64,000 nucleotides of DNA, taken from assembly GCA_013397695.1 (NCBI GenBank), contig VYZI01000351.1, positions 3,057-67,056 on the forward strand. Direction: 5' to 3'. The translations under genes and the position numbers were made by a program. The notes below the pieces were generated by a model. It did not search any database. It was given only the letters and a program-made list of their open reading frames with translations, and had not been told where the DNA came from. This stretch comes from Centropus unirufus. Its lineage: Eukaryota > Chordata > Aves > Cuculiformes > Centropidae. Positions 12,001 to 21,400 of the stretch are shown here, one piece after another. Position 1 is the first letter of the stretch. Each line of letters begins with the position of its first letter.

Positions 12001-15000
12001 TCCTGGGCCGCAGAATATCTTTACACCTTTTCCAGCGAAGCTTGACAAAGGTGGTAAAACCACATTTCTGTTGCAGCAGTGCCCCGAGCCAGCTGCAAGG
12101 ACTGTGAGCTTGAGGAGGCCAGCACTGCCAGGGAGATCCTGGAAAACCTCTGCGCCAATGATTTTGGTGAGTAACCCCCCTCCTCCTCCCAGATGCTGCG
12201 GCTCCCTCCGACACCCGAGGAGAGGCAGGGGCAGAAAAGGGCTTTGCCCTAACAAAGTGACTTGGAGGAACTGCAGCTTTCCCAGCAGATCCCAGAGATT
12301 TTCAGGTCACAGCTTACCTGTTAGGCAGCAGCAGGGCCCAGCTCCAGGCAGCACCAAGGGTGAAGACCTGATTTATTTCTGTGGGCTGTGATTTGGTTTT
12401 GTTCTGCAGCTGCCAAACACAAGCACTACTCTGGTTTTCCCTTAGAGACCAATATTTCAGCTGCTGCTCATGAAAACCTTTAGCGAACTCCACATTAATT
12501 GGTTTGGACTTCCAGACCATTGTTCCAGCAACACGACTCTCCCTTCCCTAGCCCTGTCAGATGGCAGCTCTGCTCAATCAGCTGCCAGGGAATTTTCAAG
12601 ACGCTGTCCGGAATTCAGGCACAAAACCTTCATGAAAAACGCAAAATTACAAATCCTGAGCAGCTGGCAGCCCCGCCACCTCCTGAAAGCCCAGCTCAGA
12701 GAAAAGGAATTTGCACAACACCAGGGCTTTGATGCATCCACTTGCGTGTGCCCCTGCCTCCACGGGGTTTCTGCCCGTGTGGGGGTGCACAACACCTTCG
12801 CCTCTCATGAGAAAAACAGAGTGAGAACGGTGTTCAGCCCTGGGAAATAACTTCATATGAGACCTTATACAAGTTCACTACAATTACAGGAGCTTGGATG
12901 GATGTGCCACCACGTTACAGAAACGGCAAGAAAGCCTCGTGCTGGCTGCACGTTTAGGTAGGTAAGAGTTACGAAAAGAAAACAGAACTAACAGCTCTTT
13001 TTCCAACCCTCGCAGCAGTGAAAATCCGAATCCTGAGGAAGAATATGACCGCCACCATCTCGGACTTTGACCTGGATCCTTCCAGGGTGGAGGTCCTGAA
13101 GCACGGCCCACTCCTCCGAACCGAAATCCCCGCCAGGCTCCAGCAGTGGCTGGATATAGATGCTACCTGTGTCCACAACATCATGAGAGGCACTCACGCA
13201 GGGGTCTTCATCGTAAGCGGCGAAGTACAGAGCGACAAAGTGGTGGTGAACAAGGCCTACGCCTGGCAGAAGAAGAACAGGAACCTGCACCAGGCAGTGA
13301 GGAGGTGGAAACATCACCGCTGCCCGGAACAGGCTGGCCGGAGGGTCTGAAAAATCTCAGCTCCAGCAATAAGAAACTGCTCCTTTCCCTATGGCTAGAA
13401 AACTCCTTTCCCTGGCAGGTGGTGTTTTGGAGATGTACAGACAATATTTTTAGGCCATTCAAAGCAGTCGTAGTCCACAGATAGGGCCTGACTACAGACC
13501 CCTGTTTTACTGAGACAGAGCTTAAGGAGATGCAGATTTCACATATTCCTCTCACAAGGCTCTGCAGATCCAGGACTCGTGACAGACACCTTTGTGTAGG
13601 ATCTTGCATCACAACAGAACCGAAATGAACTCTGCAGGCAAGCACAAGCAAGAAGAGACCTGTAATAACAGTTTCTTCTGGCTCTCTTTGTCAAAGCTGA
13701 GGGCCGTTTCAGCTTCATTATTTAACCCTGAGACATTGGTGCTGTCCAAGTGCCTGCTTGCTTTCTGTCCAGAGAGATTACCTGAAGGTCTCCCTGACTG
13801 CTAAGAGATGCTTTTTTTATGCAACGGGACAAATTCTTTACTTTTGAACAGTCTGAGGTCAATTAAGGGGGAGAGGAACACACCCAAGCAATGCCCCGTC
13901 CCTTCAAAGGTTCATGCCAGTCTCCACTATCGATCAGTCACTCAGGCTGTCCCTTTAGCGTGCTGCACCGAGAGCTGATGAACATCTGCACAGGTAAAAG
14001 GAAATAGCCATCCTCAAGCAGGAAAGGCACAGAGCAAAAAATAGCCAAGGATTTCTGCATAACAGGGAAAACCAATTTTTAACATCAGAAACTGGGTCTG
14101 GATCAGAATATTCTGGCACTTGGGGAGCTACCAAAGATAATGCAAGAGCCTTGGGGAAGTAGAGCGGGACATGAGCTGTTTAAACCGTGCAACAGCAACT
14201 GTGCCTGGGACTCGGAGGTGAGCCCTGACCGCAGCGCGGCCGGAGACACTTGCAGTTCTGATACTGGGGGGGAAGAAACATCACACACTCGTCTGGCCTT
14301 CTCCCTGCAGGCAAGAAAGACCAAAAAGGTGGCAAAACGCAGGTCTCTGCAGTCCATGCTCTCACCCAAGCAGGGACCGCAGTTCCCCGCAGGGGTAAGG
14401 ACAGCTTCACCGTCCAGACCACAGACCAGAGCCCAGCAACTCCCCGAAGGAGAAAGCGAGGCAGATTGGCGCTGCCTGACAAAGCACTGCCCGGGGAAAG
14501 GTTTCTACACTGGATTAAAGCTGGGACTGAAGTAAGGAAACAAGGGAGAAAACACCTTTTGGGAGAAAGGCGCTCTGCCTCGTCCATGACGCCTGCAGTG
14601 TGGGCTCGGGTGGATGGAGACACATCGCCTCCCTGCGCTCGCCAAGCACACCCACAGCCCACCACGTCCCGGATTCAGCGTGGGCTGAGACAGGCACAGA
14701 CGCTCCCACGGAAATTCAGCTGCGCCCTGACATCCGAGCAGTGAATCCTTCTATTCCCTAAGGCACCGAAGGAAAACACAGCGAGATTCCCTGGTTTTAT
14801 TCCTTCCTCCAGCCTCCCTCCACCCGCTGCCAGGCGGCCCCTGCAGTGGCAGCGGCTTCTGAACAGACTGCGTTTGGAAAACACGACAGAACACATAAAA
14901 GCTCTGAAGGTTGAAAAGGCTTTGTCTGATATTTGTTTTCCATTAACGGGATTATTTGATTCCTGGTGTTTCCCAACTAAAAAGTGCACAGATGGTCTGA

Positions 15001-17491
15001 CTTGCAAGCTTTAGCAATGACGTCTGGTAGCCAGAGGGGGGAAAATAGGGCAGGGACTTCTTCTGGCTCCATGAAATACACTTGGGTGCAATGCAGACAG
15101 CTTGCTCACATTTAAAAAGCAAACTGCAATTTCCCCCATGGTGCCAGGGTCCTGCTGCAAAGCACCGAGCTCCCGTTGAATCGCGTCTGAGCCCTTCACT
15201 GCTGCAACCCCACTCAGCCTGCGCCGCTGAAAGCAAAGATCACAGAGCAGCCACTCATGCCCTTAACCTGGCTCTCGCATGCCACAACGCTCTGTGCTGA
15301 GTGAAATCCCCAGAAATTCAAGAGTCCTTTGCTAGCAGCTTCTGGGTTTGTCTAACACCACCAAGCTGAACACACACTTTCACTAATTTAAACAACAGAG
15401 ATGCAATAAATTTAGGTTTTTAAAACCCAGTTGATTTCGATTGGTGCTGTTTGCATAGATAGAGGAATGTCTGGAAGTCTTTTTAAGTCAGAGCTGGCTC
15501 CTGACAGGTTCATCTGGGAGATAAGCGCTGTCTTGCTGTTTCTAAATAAAGGACTCCCTATCGGAGGACAAAGAACAGGCTCTGGCATCTCCAACACTGA
15601 ATGTCCATCACTGTCCGTGATGCCTCCCTCGGGGAGCAAAGCTTCCCCCAGAACTGATGGAGATGCCAAGAGCAACAAGTTAAAAGCTGTGGGATTAGTG
15701 CTCCTGGGACCAACCTGCATTTTCTCAGCCTCAACACCCTCCTTGCAGCCCAGCATCAGCTCTTGCACTTCAGCAGCACCAGTGGGGCAGAAGAGGTGGG
15801 AACAGGTTTCCAGAGTGAAAACCAGTGCGGCTGCCTCATGGTTCTGGTAATGAGGTCAGCTTTGTGATGCCTGTGGGGTATCAGTTCTAGAAAGGTGAAT
15901 ATCTGAAAGAAGGATGGCGTGGGGTTGTGTATCTGCCCAGCCAGAGACAGATAAATCTGGAATGAATGGATGCAAAGTGCTGGAAGATATGAAATCAATC
16001 AGTTCTCCTGTTACTCCTTTCCCCAGTACTGAAGCACCAACACTAAATCGCTTTCTCGTCATTTATTACCAAAACTTTGGGGATCTCTCATCCTTTCAGC
16101 AGCTTCTGCAGCTTCTCTGGGGTCCTTGCCAGCAATCTTCTGTCTACTTGTGTTTTAAAAGGAAGCTGAAAAACCTGGGAAAGTTAATCTCCCAGATTCT
16201 CCTAAGTGGGTCATCCAAAGCAAGAAACCTTTGGGAATACTGTATCAAATACCTTAGAGAAAATCCCACTTTCTTTCAGGCAGCTCCAAGGAAAAAGCCA
16301 GACCCAGAGCAGTCGCTTTTCCCAGGGCGAGTGCGAGACTGAGGGGAGACCTTATCACTGTCCACAACCACCTGAAAGGAGGCTGTAACAAGGGGGATGT
16401 GGGTCTCTTCTCCCAAGTGATAGGACCAGGGGGAATGGCCTCAAGCTGCACCCGGGCAGGTTTAGATCGGATATTAGGAAAAAGTTCTTCACTGAAAGGG
16501 TCACCAGGGCCCTGGAACAGCTGCCCAGGGAGGTGATTTGAGTCACCATCCCTGAAGGTGTTTAAAAAATGGGAAGATGAGGTGCTCAGGGATGTGATTT
16601 AGTACTGGACAGCTATGGCTGGGCCTCACGATCTCAAAGGCCTTTTCCAACCAAGCCATTCTATGATTCTATGAATCAGGGAATCTCTGCTTGGTTGTGT
16701 TACAATGGCTTTAAATTGGAAGGAGGAAGATTTAGACATTGGGAAGAAATTCTTCACAATGACAGTGGGGAGACACTGGCCCAGACTGCCCAGGGAAGCT
16801 GTGGCTGCCCCATCCCTGGAGCTGTTCAAGGCCAGGCTGGATGGGACCATGAGCAGCCTGGTCTGGTGGGAGGTGCCCCTGGTGGAACTGGATGGGGCTT
16901 TGAGGTCCCTTCCAACCCAAATGATTCTGCGAGGTGCTCTGGTTCAGTACTGGACAGGTACGCTTGGGCCTGATGATCCCAAAGGTCTTTTCCAACCCGG
17001 CGATTCCATGAGACACAGGGAGTGAGAGCGCAGGTGCCCCCGTCCCCGCCCCCCCGGGGCAGACCCCGGCGCGGCCCGCACTCACCGAAGAGGAGCGGCT
17101 TGAGGCTGAGGGTGCGCACGGCGTGGAGCCGGCCGGGCTCGAGCTGCAGGCGCTGCGTGTGCCCCACCTGCGGGGAGAGCAGCCGTGAGCGGCGGCGCGG
17201 GCCCGGTGTCCCGTCCCCCCCCCGGCGGCGCGGCCTTGCCTTGATGCCCTCGAGGCGCGGGAGGGCGCGGGCGGGCGGCGGCGGCGGCGGCGGCGGGGCC
17301 GAGGCGGGCGGCGCGGCGGTGTCGCCGGCGCTGAGGTGCACGAAGAGCAGCAGCCCCAGCACGTTGAGGACGTAGAGGTGGGCGAACACCATGAGGACGA
17401 GGAAGTAGGGCCGGGAGCAGACGGGCCGCGGGCGGCCGCCGGGAGGGCCGGGCAGCGGGGGCCCGTCCGGCTCCACCGCCGGCGCCGCCAT
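1..17491 (-). CDS. P4HTM: Transmembrane prolyl 4-hydroxylase, nine coding exons, 3' end cut by window edge
   Basis: P4HTM is an ER membrane 2-oxoglutarate/Fe(II) dioxygenase that hydroxylates prolines and can act on HIF-alpha (family knowledge). Coding exons in transcript order: 17491-17240, 17167-17086, 7717-7527, 6571-6475, 4527-4365, 2796-2611, 2216-2126, 1597-1474, 217-1. Phases join without error to give 467 codons. The last bases read V-H-L plus a partial codon, so only the end and stop are missing (human protein about 502 aa). Visible features: one hydrophobic segment at residues 29-53 (type II anchor), a proline run near 65-73, EF-hand loops at D164-E175 and D203-E214, iron ligands H294-x-D296 and H407, and the 2-oxoglutarate lysine K417. 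These sit 34 residues before their human counterparts. The start ATG has G at -3. Intron 1 is a 72-bp GC-AG intron, exon 4 has a duplicated donor, and intron 2 hosts another gene on the opposite strand. Confidence 0.95.
218..1473 (-). other. P4HTM intron 8
   Basis: This is intron between the exon ending at 1474 and the last visible exon. It is GC-moderate. I see no repeat, RNA gene or plausible second gene; the open frames here lack any family resemblance. Confidence 0.7.
2797..4364 (-). other. P4HTM intron before exon 6
   Basis: Intron sequence between phase-matched exons. I recognise no mobile element or conserved open frame. A few frames of 75-170 codons exist but are chance frames without recognisable motifs. 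Confidence 0.65.
4528..6474 (-). other. P4HTM intron before exon 5, with a TAATTA cluster
   Basis: This intron lies between exons 4 and 5. It holds the homeodomain-like TAATTA cluster near 5785-5845 and the second copy of the duplicated donor. I see no coding exon or mobile element. Confidence 0.65.
5830..5841. promoter_or_regulatory. Homeodomain-type palindrome in P4HTM intron 5
   Basis: CTCTAATTAGAG is a perfect 12-bp palindrome around a TAATTA homeodomain core. It is flanked within 50 bp by TTAATTTGATTAGG and TTGCTTAATTGAG. Such clustering is typical of conserved non-coding enhancers, but conservation was not tested. Confidence 0.3.
6438..6483 (-). repeat. P4HTM: 23-bp tandem duplication across the P4HTM exon 4 splice donor
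   Basis: Two head-to-tail 23-bp copies (6438-6460 and 6461-6483) differ by one base. Read on the minus strand, each contains AATG followed by GTAAGAG, so the exon 4 donor exists twice. The upstream donor (exon ends at 6475) keeps the frame into exon 5. The second one (exon would end at 6452) shifts the frame, and a stop follows at once in exon 5. Confidence 0.9.
6572..7526 (-). other. P4HTM intron 3
   Basis: Intron between exon 3 (ends at 7527, donor GTAGAG) and exon 4 (starts at 6571). I recognise nothing else in it. Confidence 0.65.
7718..9895 (-). other. 3' part of P4HTM intron 2, upstream of the nested gene
   Basis: This stretch follows the nested gene in P4HTM orientation and is the upstream region of the nested plus-strand gene. 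It holds one CR1 fragment (8712-8860). Several TAAT-type motifs (for example CTTAATTACGTG near 9260) lie closer to the nested promoter. No coding exon was found. Confidence 0.6.
8712..8860 (+). mobile_element. CR1 LINE 3' fragment
   Basis: The sequence runs through the typical CR1 3' end (a GGAGGTGTTTAAGAG block, then CAAAGGTCTTTTCCAA) and ends in CTATGATTCTATAA, the CR1 tail repeat. It lies in P4HTM intron 2, upstream of the nested gene. Confidence 0.85.
9896..9903 (+). promoter_or_regulatory. SZL: TATA box of the nested sFRP gene
   Basis: TATAAAAG lies 71-78 bp before the chosen start codon. An initiator-like CTCACTCC near 9924-9931 sits at the expected distance. The site shows the nested gene has its own plus-strand promoter rather than depending on P4HTM transcription. 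It also argues for the ATG at 9974, because the in-frame ATG at 9815 lies upstream of the TATA box. Confidence 0.75.
9974..13350 (+). CDS. SZL: Secreted Frizzled-related protein, Sizzled/Crescent type, four exons, nested in P4HTM intron 2
   Basis: Exons 9974-10299, 11013-11185, 12077-12166 and 13016-13350 join in phase (2, 1, 1) to give 307 aa plus stop, a normal sFRP length. Residues 1-34 form a signal peptide. The cysteine-rich Frizzled domain spans C43 to C152, including the IGYSEMR-x-PNLL block and FLCSLFAPICLD. The netrin-like domain runs from C173 to C299, with the NDFAVKI motif at its start and RRWKHHRC at its end. One N-glycosylation site is seen (N206-M-T). sFRPs are extracellular; Sizzled and Crescent modulate Wnt and BMP/Chordin signalling in early embryos and are absent from mammals (family knowledge). 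The extra C131 and the ending are closer to Sizzled/Crescent than to SFRP1/2/5, but I cannot separate Sizzled from Crescent or Tlc without an alignment. Introns 2 and 3 both end in CAGCAG. Confidence 0.85.
12074..12079 (+). other. SZL: CAGCAG tandem acceptor before sFRP exon 3
   Basis: Two AGs three bases apart can both serve as acceptor. Using the first starts the exon at 12077 (junction Thr-Val-Pro). Using the second starts it at 12080 (junction Met-Pro). Both keep the frame. Confidence 0.8.
13013..13018 (+). other. SZL: CAGCAG tandem acceptor before sFRP exon 4
   Basis: This is the same arrangement as at exon 3, also followed by TG. Starting at 13016 gives Ala-Val-Lys, which matches the Ala-Leu-Lys of SFRP2. 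Starting at 13019 drops one residue to give Val-Lys. Both are in frame. Confidence 0.8.
13351..15570 (+). other. SZL: Probable 3' UTR of the nested sFRP gene
   Basis: There is no further sFRP exon after the stop at 13350. Candidate poly(A) signals are ATTAAA at 14514-14519 and AATAAA at 15405-15410 and 15545-15550, so the UTR could be 1.2 or about 2.1-2.2 kb. An open frame at 14262-14744 is discussed in the findings. Confidence 0.5.
15405..15410 (+). terminator. SZL: Candidate poly(A) signal, nested sFRP gene
   Basis: AATAAA on the plus strand about 2.05 kb after the stop codon. A second copy lies at 15545-15550. Which one is used cannot be told from sequence. Confidence 0.4.
15571..16319. 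other. P4HTM intron 2 sequence without a recognised gene
   Basis: This stretch between the likely end of the nested gene and the CR1 block holds open frames of up to about 140 codons but no recognised protein motif, RNA gene or clear repeat. Confidence 0.5.
16320..16674 (+). mobile_element. CR1 LINE 3' fragment (longer copy)
   Basis: It begins in the end of the CR1 ORF2 region (GACTGAGGGGAGACCTTATC) and continues through GGTCACCAGGGCCCTGGAAC to a clear ATTCTATGATTCTATG tail. It lies in P4HTM intron 2. Confidence 0.9.
16695..17010 (+). mobile_element. Second and third CR1 3' ends, directly after the first
   Basis: One CR1 3' region ends at CCCTTCCAACCCAAATGATTCTG (about 16940). A further piece with TCCCAAAGGTCTTTTCCAAC then ends near 17010. 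These are tandem or nested insertions in the same orientation. They stop about 75 bp short of the P4HTM exon 2 donor end (17086). Confidence 0.85.
17240..17491 (-). CDS. P4HTM: P4HTM coding exon 1 (cytoplasmic tail, membrane anchor, proline run)
   Basis: This exon encodes residues 1-84: a proline-rich N-terminus, the transmembrane helix (29-53) and an Ala/Pro linker ending at LEGIK, which is conserved in the human protein. On the plus strand the proline run is a (GGC)7 trinucleotide tract at about 17274-17294. The exon ends AAG followed by GCAAGG, a GC donor. The exon is extremely GC-rich and lies in the promoter CpG island. Confidence 0.9.
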
Positions 17492-17707
17492 CGCGCCCCG
17501 GCCCGGGGGCCTCGGGCGTCACCACGGCAACGGCCGCGCGCCTGCGTCACCGCCGGGGGCGGGGCCAGGGCAAATGGGCGGGGTCATGGTTAGGGGCGGG
17601 GCTATGATTGGGACGGAGCCGTTATAGGGGCGGGGCCATGGGCAGGAGGCGGAGTCAGGGGTAGGGGGCGTGGCGTGAATTGAGTGGGTGGGGCCAGGGG
17701 CGGGGCC
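17492..17707 (-). promoter_or_regulatory. P4HTM: P4HTM promoter with tandem GC boxes
   Basis: The sequence just upstream of the P4HTM start codon holds at least four copies of GGGGCGGGGC(C): 17556-17566, 17593-17602, 17627-17637 and 17697-17707. A related GGGCGGGG lies near 17577. These are Sp1/KLF-type GC boxes. There is no TATA box. The transcription start cannot be placed from sequence alone. Confidence 0.7.
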
Positions 17708-17709
17708 AG

Positions 17710-18275
17710 AGCATAGAATCGCGGAATGGTTTGGGGTGGAAGGGACCTTAAAGCCCATCCAGTTCCAGCCCCCTGCCGTGGATACGGAGATGTCCCACCG
17801 GACCAGGCTGCTCAAGGCCCCATCCAGCCTGGCACTGAATGTTTGCAGGGAAGGGGGCATCCACAGCTTCCCTGGGCAACCAGGTCCTCACTGCCCTCAT
17901 CAAGGATTTCCTCCCAAGAACTAATCAAAGCCTTCCCCTTTCCATAGAAAGCCATTATAACAAAACCAAGGGCAGTTTCCCAGAATCATAGAATCCAGTC
18001 TAAATCTTCCCCTCTCCAACCTGCAGCCATTCCCCCTCCTCGTATCACTCCGTGCCCTTCTAAAAACTCCCTCTCCAGCTTTCCTGTAGCCCCTCTTGGT
18101 ACTGGAGGCTTCTCCAGGCTGAGTAGCCCAAACTCCCAGTCTGTCCTCATGCTCCAGCCCTCTGCTCATCGTTGTAGACAGCGCTGGATCCGTTCCAACA
18201 TTTCCATATCCTTCTTATGCTGGGGGACTCCAGAGCTGCACCCAGGACTCCAGGTGGGGTCTCACAAGGGCGGAG
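17710..18275 (-). mobile_element. Two adjacent CR1 fragments, minus orientation
   Basis: Two reversed CR1 3' ends are visible: CATAGAATCGCGGAATGG at about 17712 and CAGAATCATAGAATCC at about 17981. The second extends through the reversed ORF2 end region (CTGGAGGCTTCTCCAGGCTG and GGACTCCAGAGCTGCACCC) to about 18275. They separate the GC-box array near P4HTM from the GGGGCGTGGCC array. Confidence 0.85.
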
Positions 18276-18333
18276 CAAAGGGGGTGAATCCCCTCCCTCG
18301 CCCCGCTGCCCGCGCTTCTCTCCATGCGGTCCA

Positions 18334-18416
18334 GGGGCGTGGCCTGAGTCAGTGGGGGCGTGGCCAATCAACAGCGAAGTTAGTGGTGGGGGCGTGGCCA
18401 CAAAAGGGGCGTGGCC
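18334..18416. repeat. Four GGGGCGTGGCC boxes (KLF-type) with a CCAAT box
   Basis: Perfect GGGGCGTGGCC copies lie at 18334-18344, 18355-18365, 18389-18399 and 18406-18416. The second copy runs into a CCAAT box (18364-18368). The unit is one base away from the GC boxes found next to P4HTM. This looks like the distal part of the same array, pushed about 600 bp away by CR1 insertions. Function is not known from sequence. Confidence 0.6.
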
Positions 18417-18449
18417 ATAGTCCTGGCGCGGCGGGACGCTCCCCCCACT

Positions 18450-21400
18450 TCCCGCCCCGCTCCCCAGCAAGAGCCAGGACGGACGCCTCCCAAGTGAGAA
18501 GTCGCAGTTTATTTCAAATAAACCAAGGGCGCCCGCGGCGAAACCGCCTCCCGGGCGGCGCCCGCCCCTCTCCAGGGCCGGCAGCGGCGCGGCGGGGCCC
18601 CCAGCCCGGGTGGGACCCCGGCTCCCCGCAGCGTGAACCAGGCGGGGGCTAGGAAAGGAATTCCCAGAGCAAGCGCCTCGTTTAAAAATAAAGTTCTATT
18701 TTTTTTTTTTTAAATTATTTTTTTTTTCACCCGCTTAAAAAGTCTAAAATTCAGAGTGCAAGACCATGGTACAGAAACCTCCTGCTGCCCCGGAGCCGCA
18801 GTCATGCAGTTTGTGTTACCAGTAGAAAATCTTTGTGTTTCAGCCTGGGAAGCCTGAGGGCTGCTGGGGCTGAGGCAGCCAAGGCACAAACACAAGCGAA
18901 GCTGAAACCAATCGGGTGGAGGATGGAGAGGAGTCAGGCTGGCGCGGGAACTGGAAATGAGTGCAAAAAGAAACAAAACAAAACAAAAAAAAAGAGAGCA
19001 AACGTTTCACGTCTGTAGCAGTAACTGCACCACAGGGAAACCTGCACCTCCGAATTCACAGCTCCTAAGCCACCTTCTCACTGCCACTTCTGACTCAAAT
19101 AGGGCTTGGAATCTATCAGAGGGGAAAAAACTGCCTTGTCTTTTGGCAGAGAGAACTCCGTTTCCTCCCTGTCACGTCCCTCTCAGCAGCACCAGTCACT
19201 TTACACAAAGAGCCACCCGTCCCCGTGCTCTGCGGGTCCTGGAGCCTGTGACAGTCTGTAGGACACCAGCACAGGAGCCACCCTGCCTGGGCTGCACGAG
19301 CAAAGCAGTCCTGTTGTTTCCTCAGAGCACAGAAATCTGTGCCTGCAAAGCAGGACTTTCCCCATCTTCAAAAAAGGGTGGGTTTTTTTTCTTTTAAAAT
19401 AAACAGAACTGCTGGCAAAGCTCTGGTTTCAGAAAATCTGAAAGAATTAAGGGGTGCACCGTGCAGTATTTCTTACTGTTGCTCAGCAAGCCTGCCCACA
19501 GCTCCATGGCCTGGCTTGTCTAAAAACCGGGATTCATAGCAAAGCATTTTGTGGGGGCACAGGAGAGGGAGGGAAGGAACAAGGCAGGAAAGGAGAGAAA
19601 CAAAACCCCATTCTTATCTAGCTCAATGCTGGACAATTATGTAACAGAAGTGGGAGCTCTTCAGGATTAGGAAACTCCACGTACCTGTTCTGCAAAGAGA
19701 TTAGGTATTAGGATAGTTATATTTAGACAACAAGAACACCAGCTTTTATCCTAATGAGCACTTTGCACGTTACATTTTCAAAGAACAGTTTAAACATTGG
19801 CTCTGCACACTGCAAACTGCCGGGTCCCAGCAAGCTGTCTCCCACACCATCCCTTCCCCTGGGTCTAGTGTGCCCAGACTTCGACAATCATTTGGGAAGC
19901 GGAGAGGAAGGAAGAGGCTGAGCCCAGAATATGTCAGGAGGGGGGCAAAAGGAGGCTGCTGCTGGGAGCAGAGAGGGGAATGAAGTCAGGAGGCTGCAGC
20001 AAGGACCTGTCTACCCCTATGGCTCCAGCCTGGAGGGGAGCCAGGACAGGACAGAGTAGGGACCCAGGAGCTGTGGTTATGGCTCTGGCAGTGCTTGCTC
20101 CCAGTAACCATCATCTCCCTCCTTGCCCCTGCTCTACGATTCCAGCCAGCTCTCTGCAACCCTGCTCTGCCCTCAGCCACTTGTGTTGTAACACCCTTTC
20201 CACTGCCAGCAGCTCCTGAGCTGCACATTTCCCCATTCCCTGAGGATACACCCCACACCAGGGAAGGGAGGGAGGAGGGAAAAGGCCTCTCAGTTCAAAA
20301 TATTCTGCTACATGCAACACCTGTGGCCACAGGATTAGCTCCTATGACAGCTACTCCTCTTTTAAACCGATGCGCGCCTCCTGTTTAAAGCCATCAGCCC
20401 AGGTGCATGTGCTGCCAATACCTGGCTCACGTGTCCCAGGTACACGAAAAAGGCTCCAACAGCAGAGTTGGCTTACGGTGACACAAAGGAACCGGGCACT
20501 TTTCCCCCCTCCAATTTAATCTTCACCAAATAACATTGTCTAAGAGCAATAAAGGGATGCAAAGGCAACACCTCCACACGTTAGGGAAGAGAATCCCATG
20601 AGTTCCCCGCAGAGGTGAAGATTTCCTCAGATCAGACTTCAGCTCCACCTGCCTGTGACATCTTAACACGAGGCCTGCTCCCTGCACCAAGCATCAACAC
20701 TTCAGTAACCTTTTTCACGTTAACCCCTACTGAGATGAACTAGGTTTTCATATTTTTATTTTAGTGTATATTTTACATTAGAAAAAAATGTTAATAAAAA
20801 AGCTCCACATGCTCCTAACAATCAACTTTTCTCGTAAGTCCCCACCAGTATCAATACTAATATACAAATAAATTAATTTTGCTAGTTAATTTTCCGCCTG
20901 GCTCAGTGCAGGCTCTGCACAAGCAGTTCACCTGTATCCAAGCGCCTGCGCACACTGCCAACACGTGCCAGGGAGTGTGTTACACATCATCACTCCTCCT
21001 CATAATATGCCCGTGTGTTTAGTCTCACCTTGATGCATGGGATCAAACATTCTCAGCCATGTTTACCCAGCAGGCACAAATAATCTTCACCAGGCTGCAT
21101 GGCACTGTTCTAACACGGATTGTTTCACTCTGCAAAATTCCCAAGCCTTGATTCACAACTGTATGCTACTACTCCTTCATCACTCACTTTGGCAACACAA
21201 AATCCTCCCCACGAAAATGAGTAAAGCAAAAATCTACATGGAAGACCTAAAAATCATCAAATGTAGAATGTGACCTGACTCAAGGCAGATCCCCCAGGAT
21301 TAACCTGGTCTCTCCCCTATATTTCCTCTGGTTTTTGTTTGTGTAGCAGGATTTTGCACAGCTGATTTACATGAAAAGAGATGTCACGTTGTCATCATCC

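Noticed and set aside
16732..17550. 272-codon minus-strand frame through P4HTM exons 1-2
   Set aside because: It is a shifted frame across the CpG island and CR1 DNA. The real frame is the one starting at 17491.
18149..18652. 167-codon plus-strand frame between ARIH2 and P4HTM
   Set aside because: It spans CR1 sequence and the GGGGCGTGGCC array. Composition explains it.
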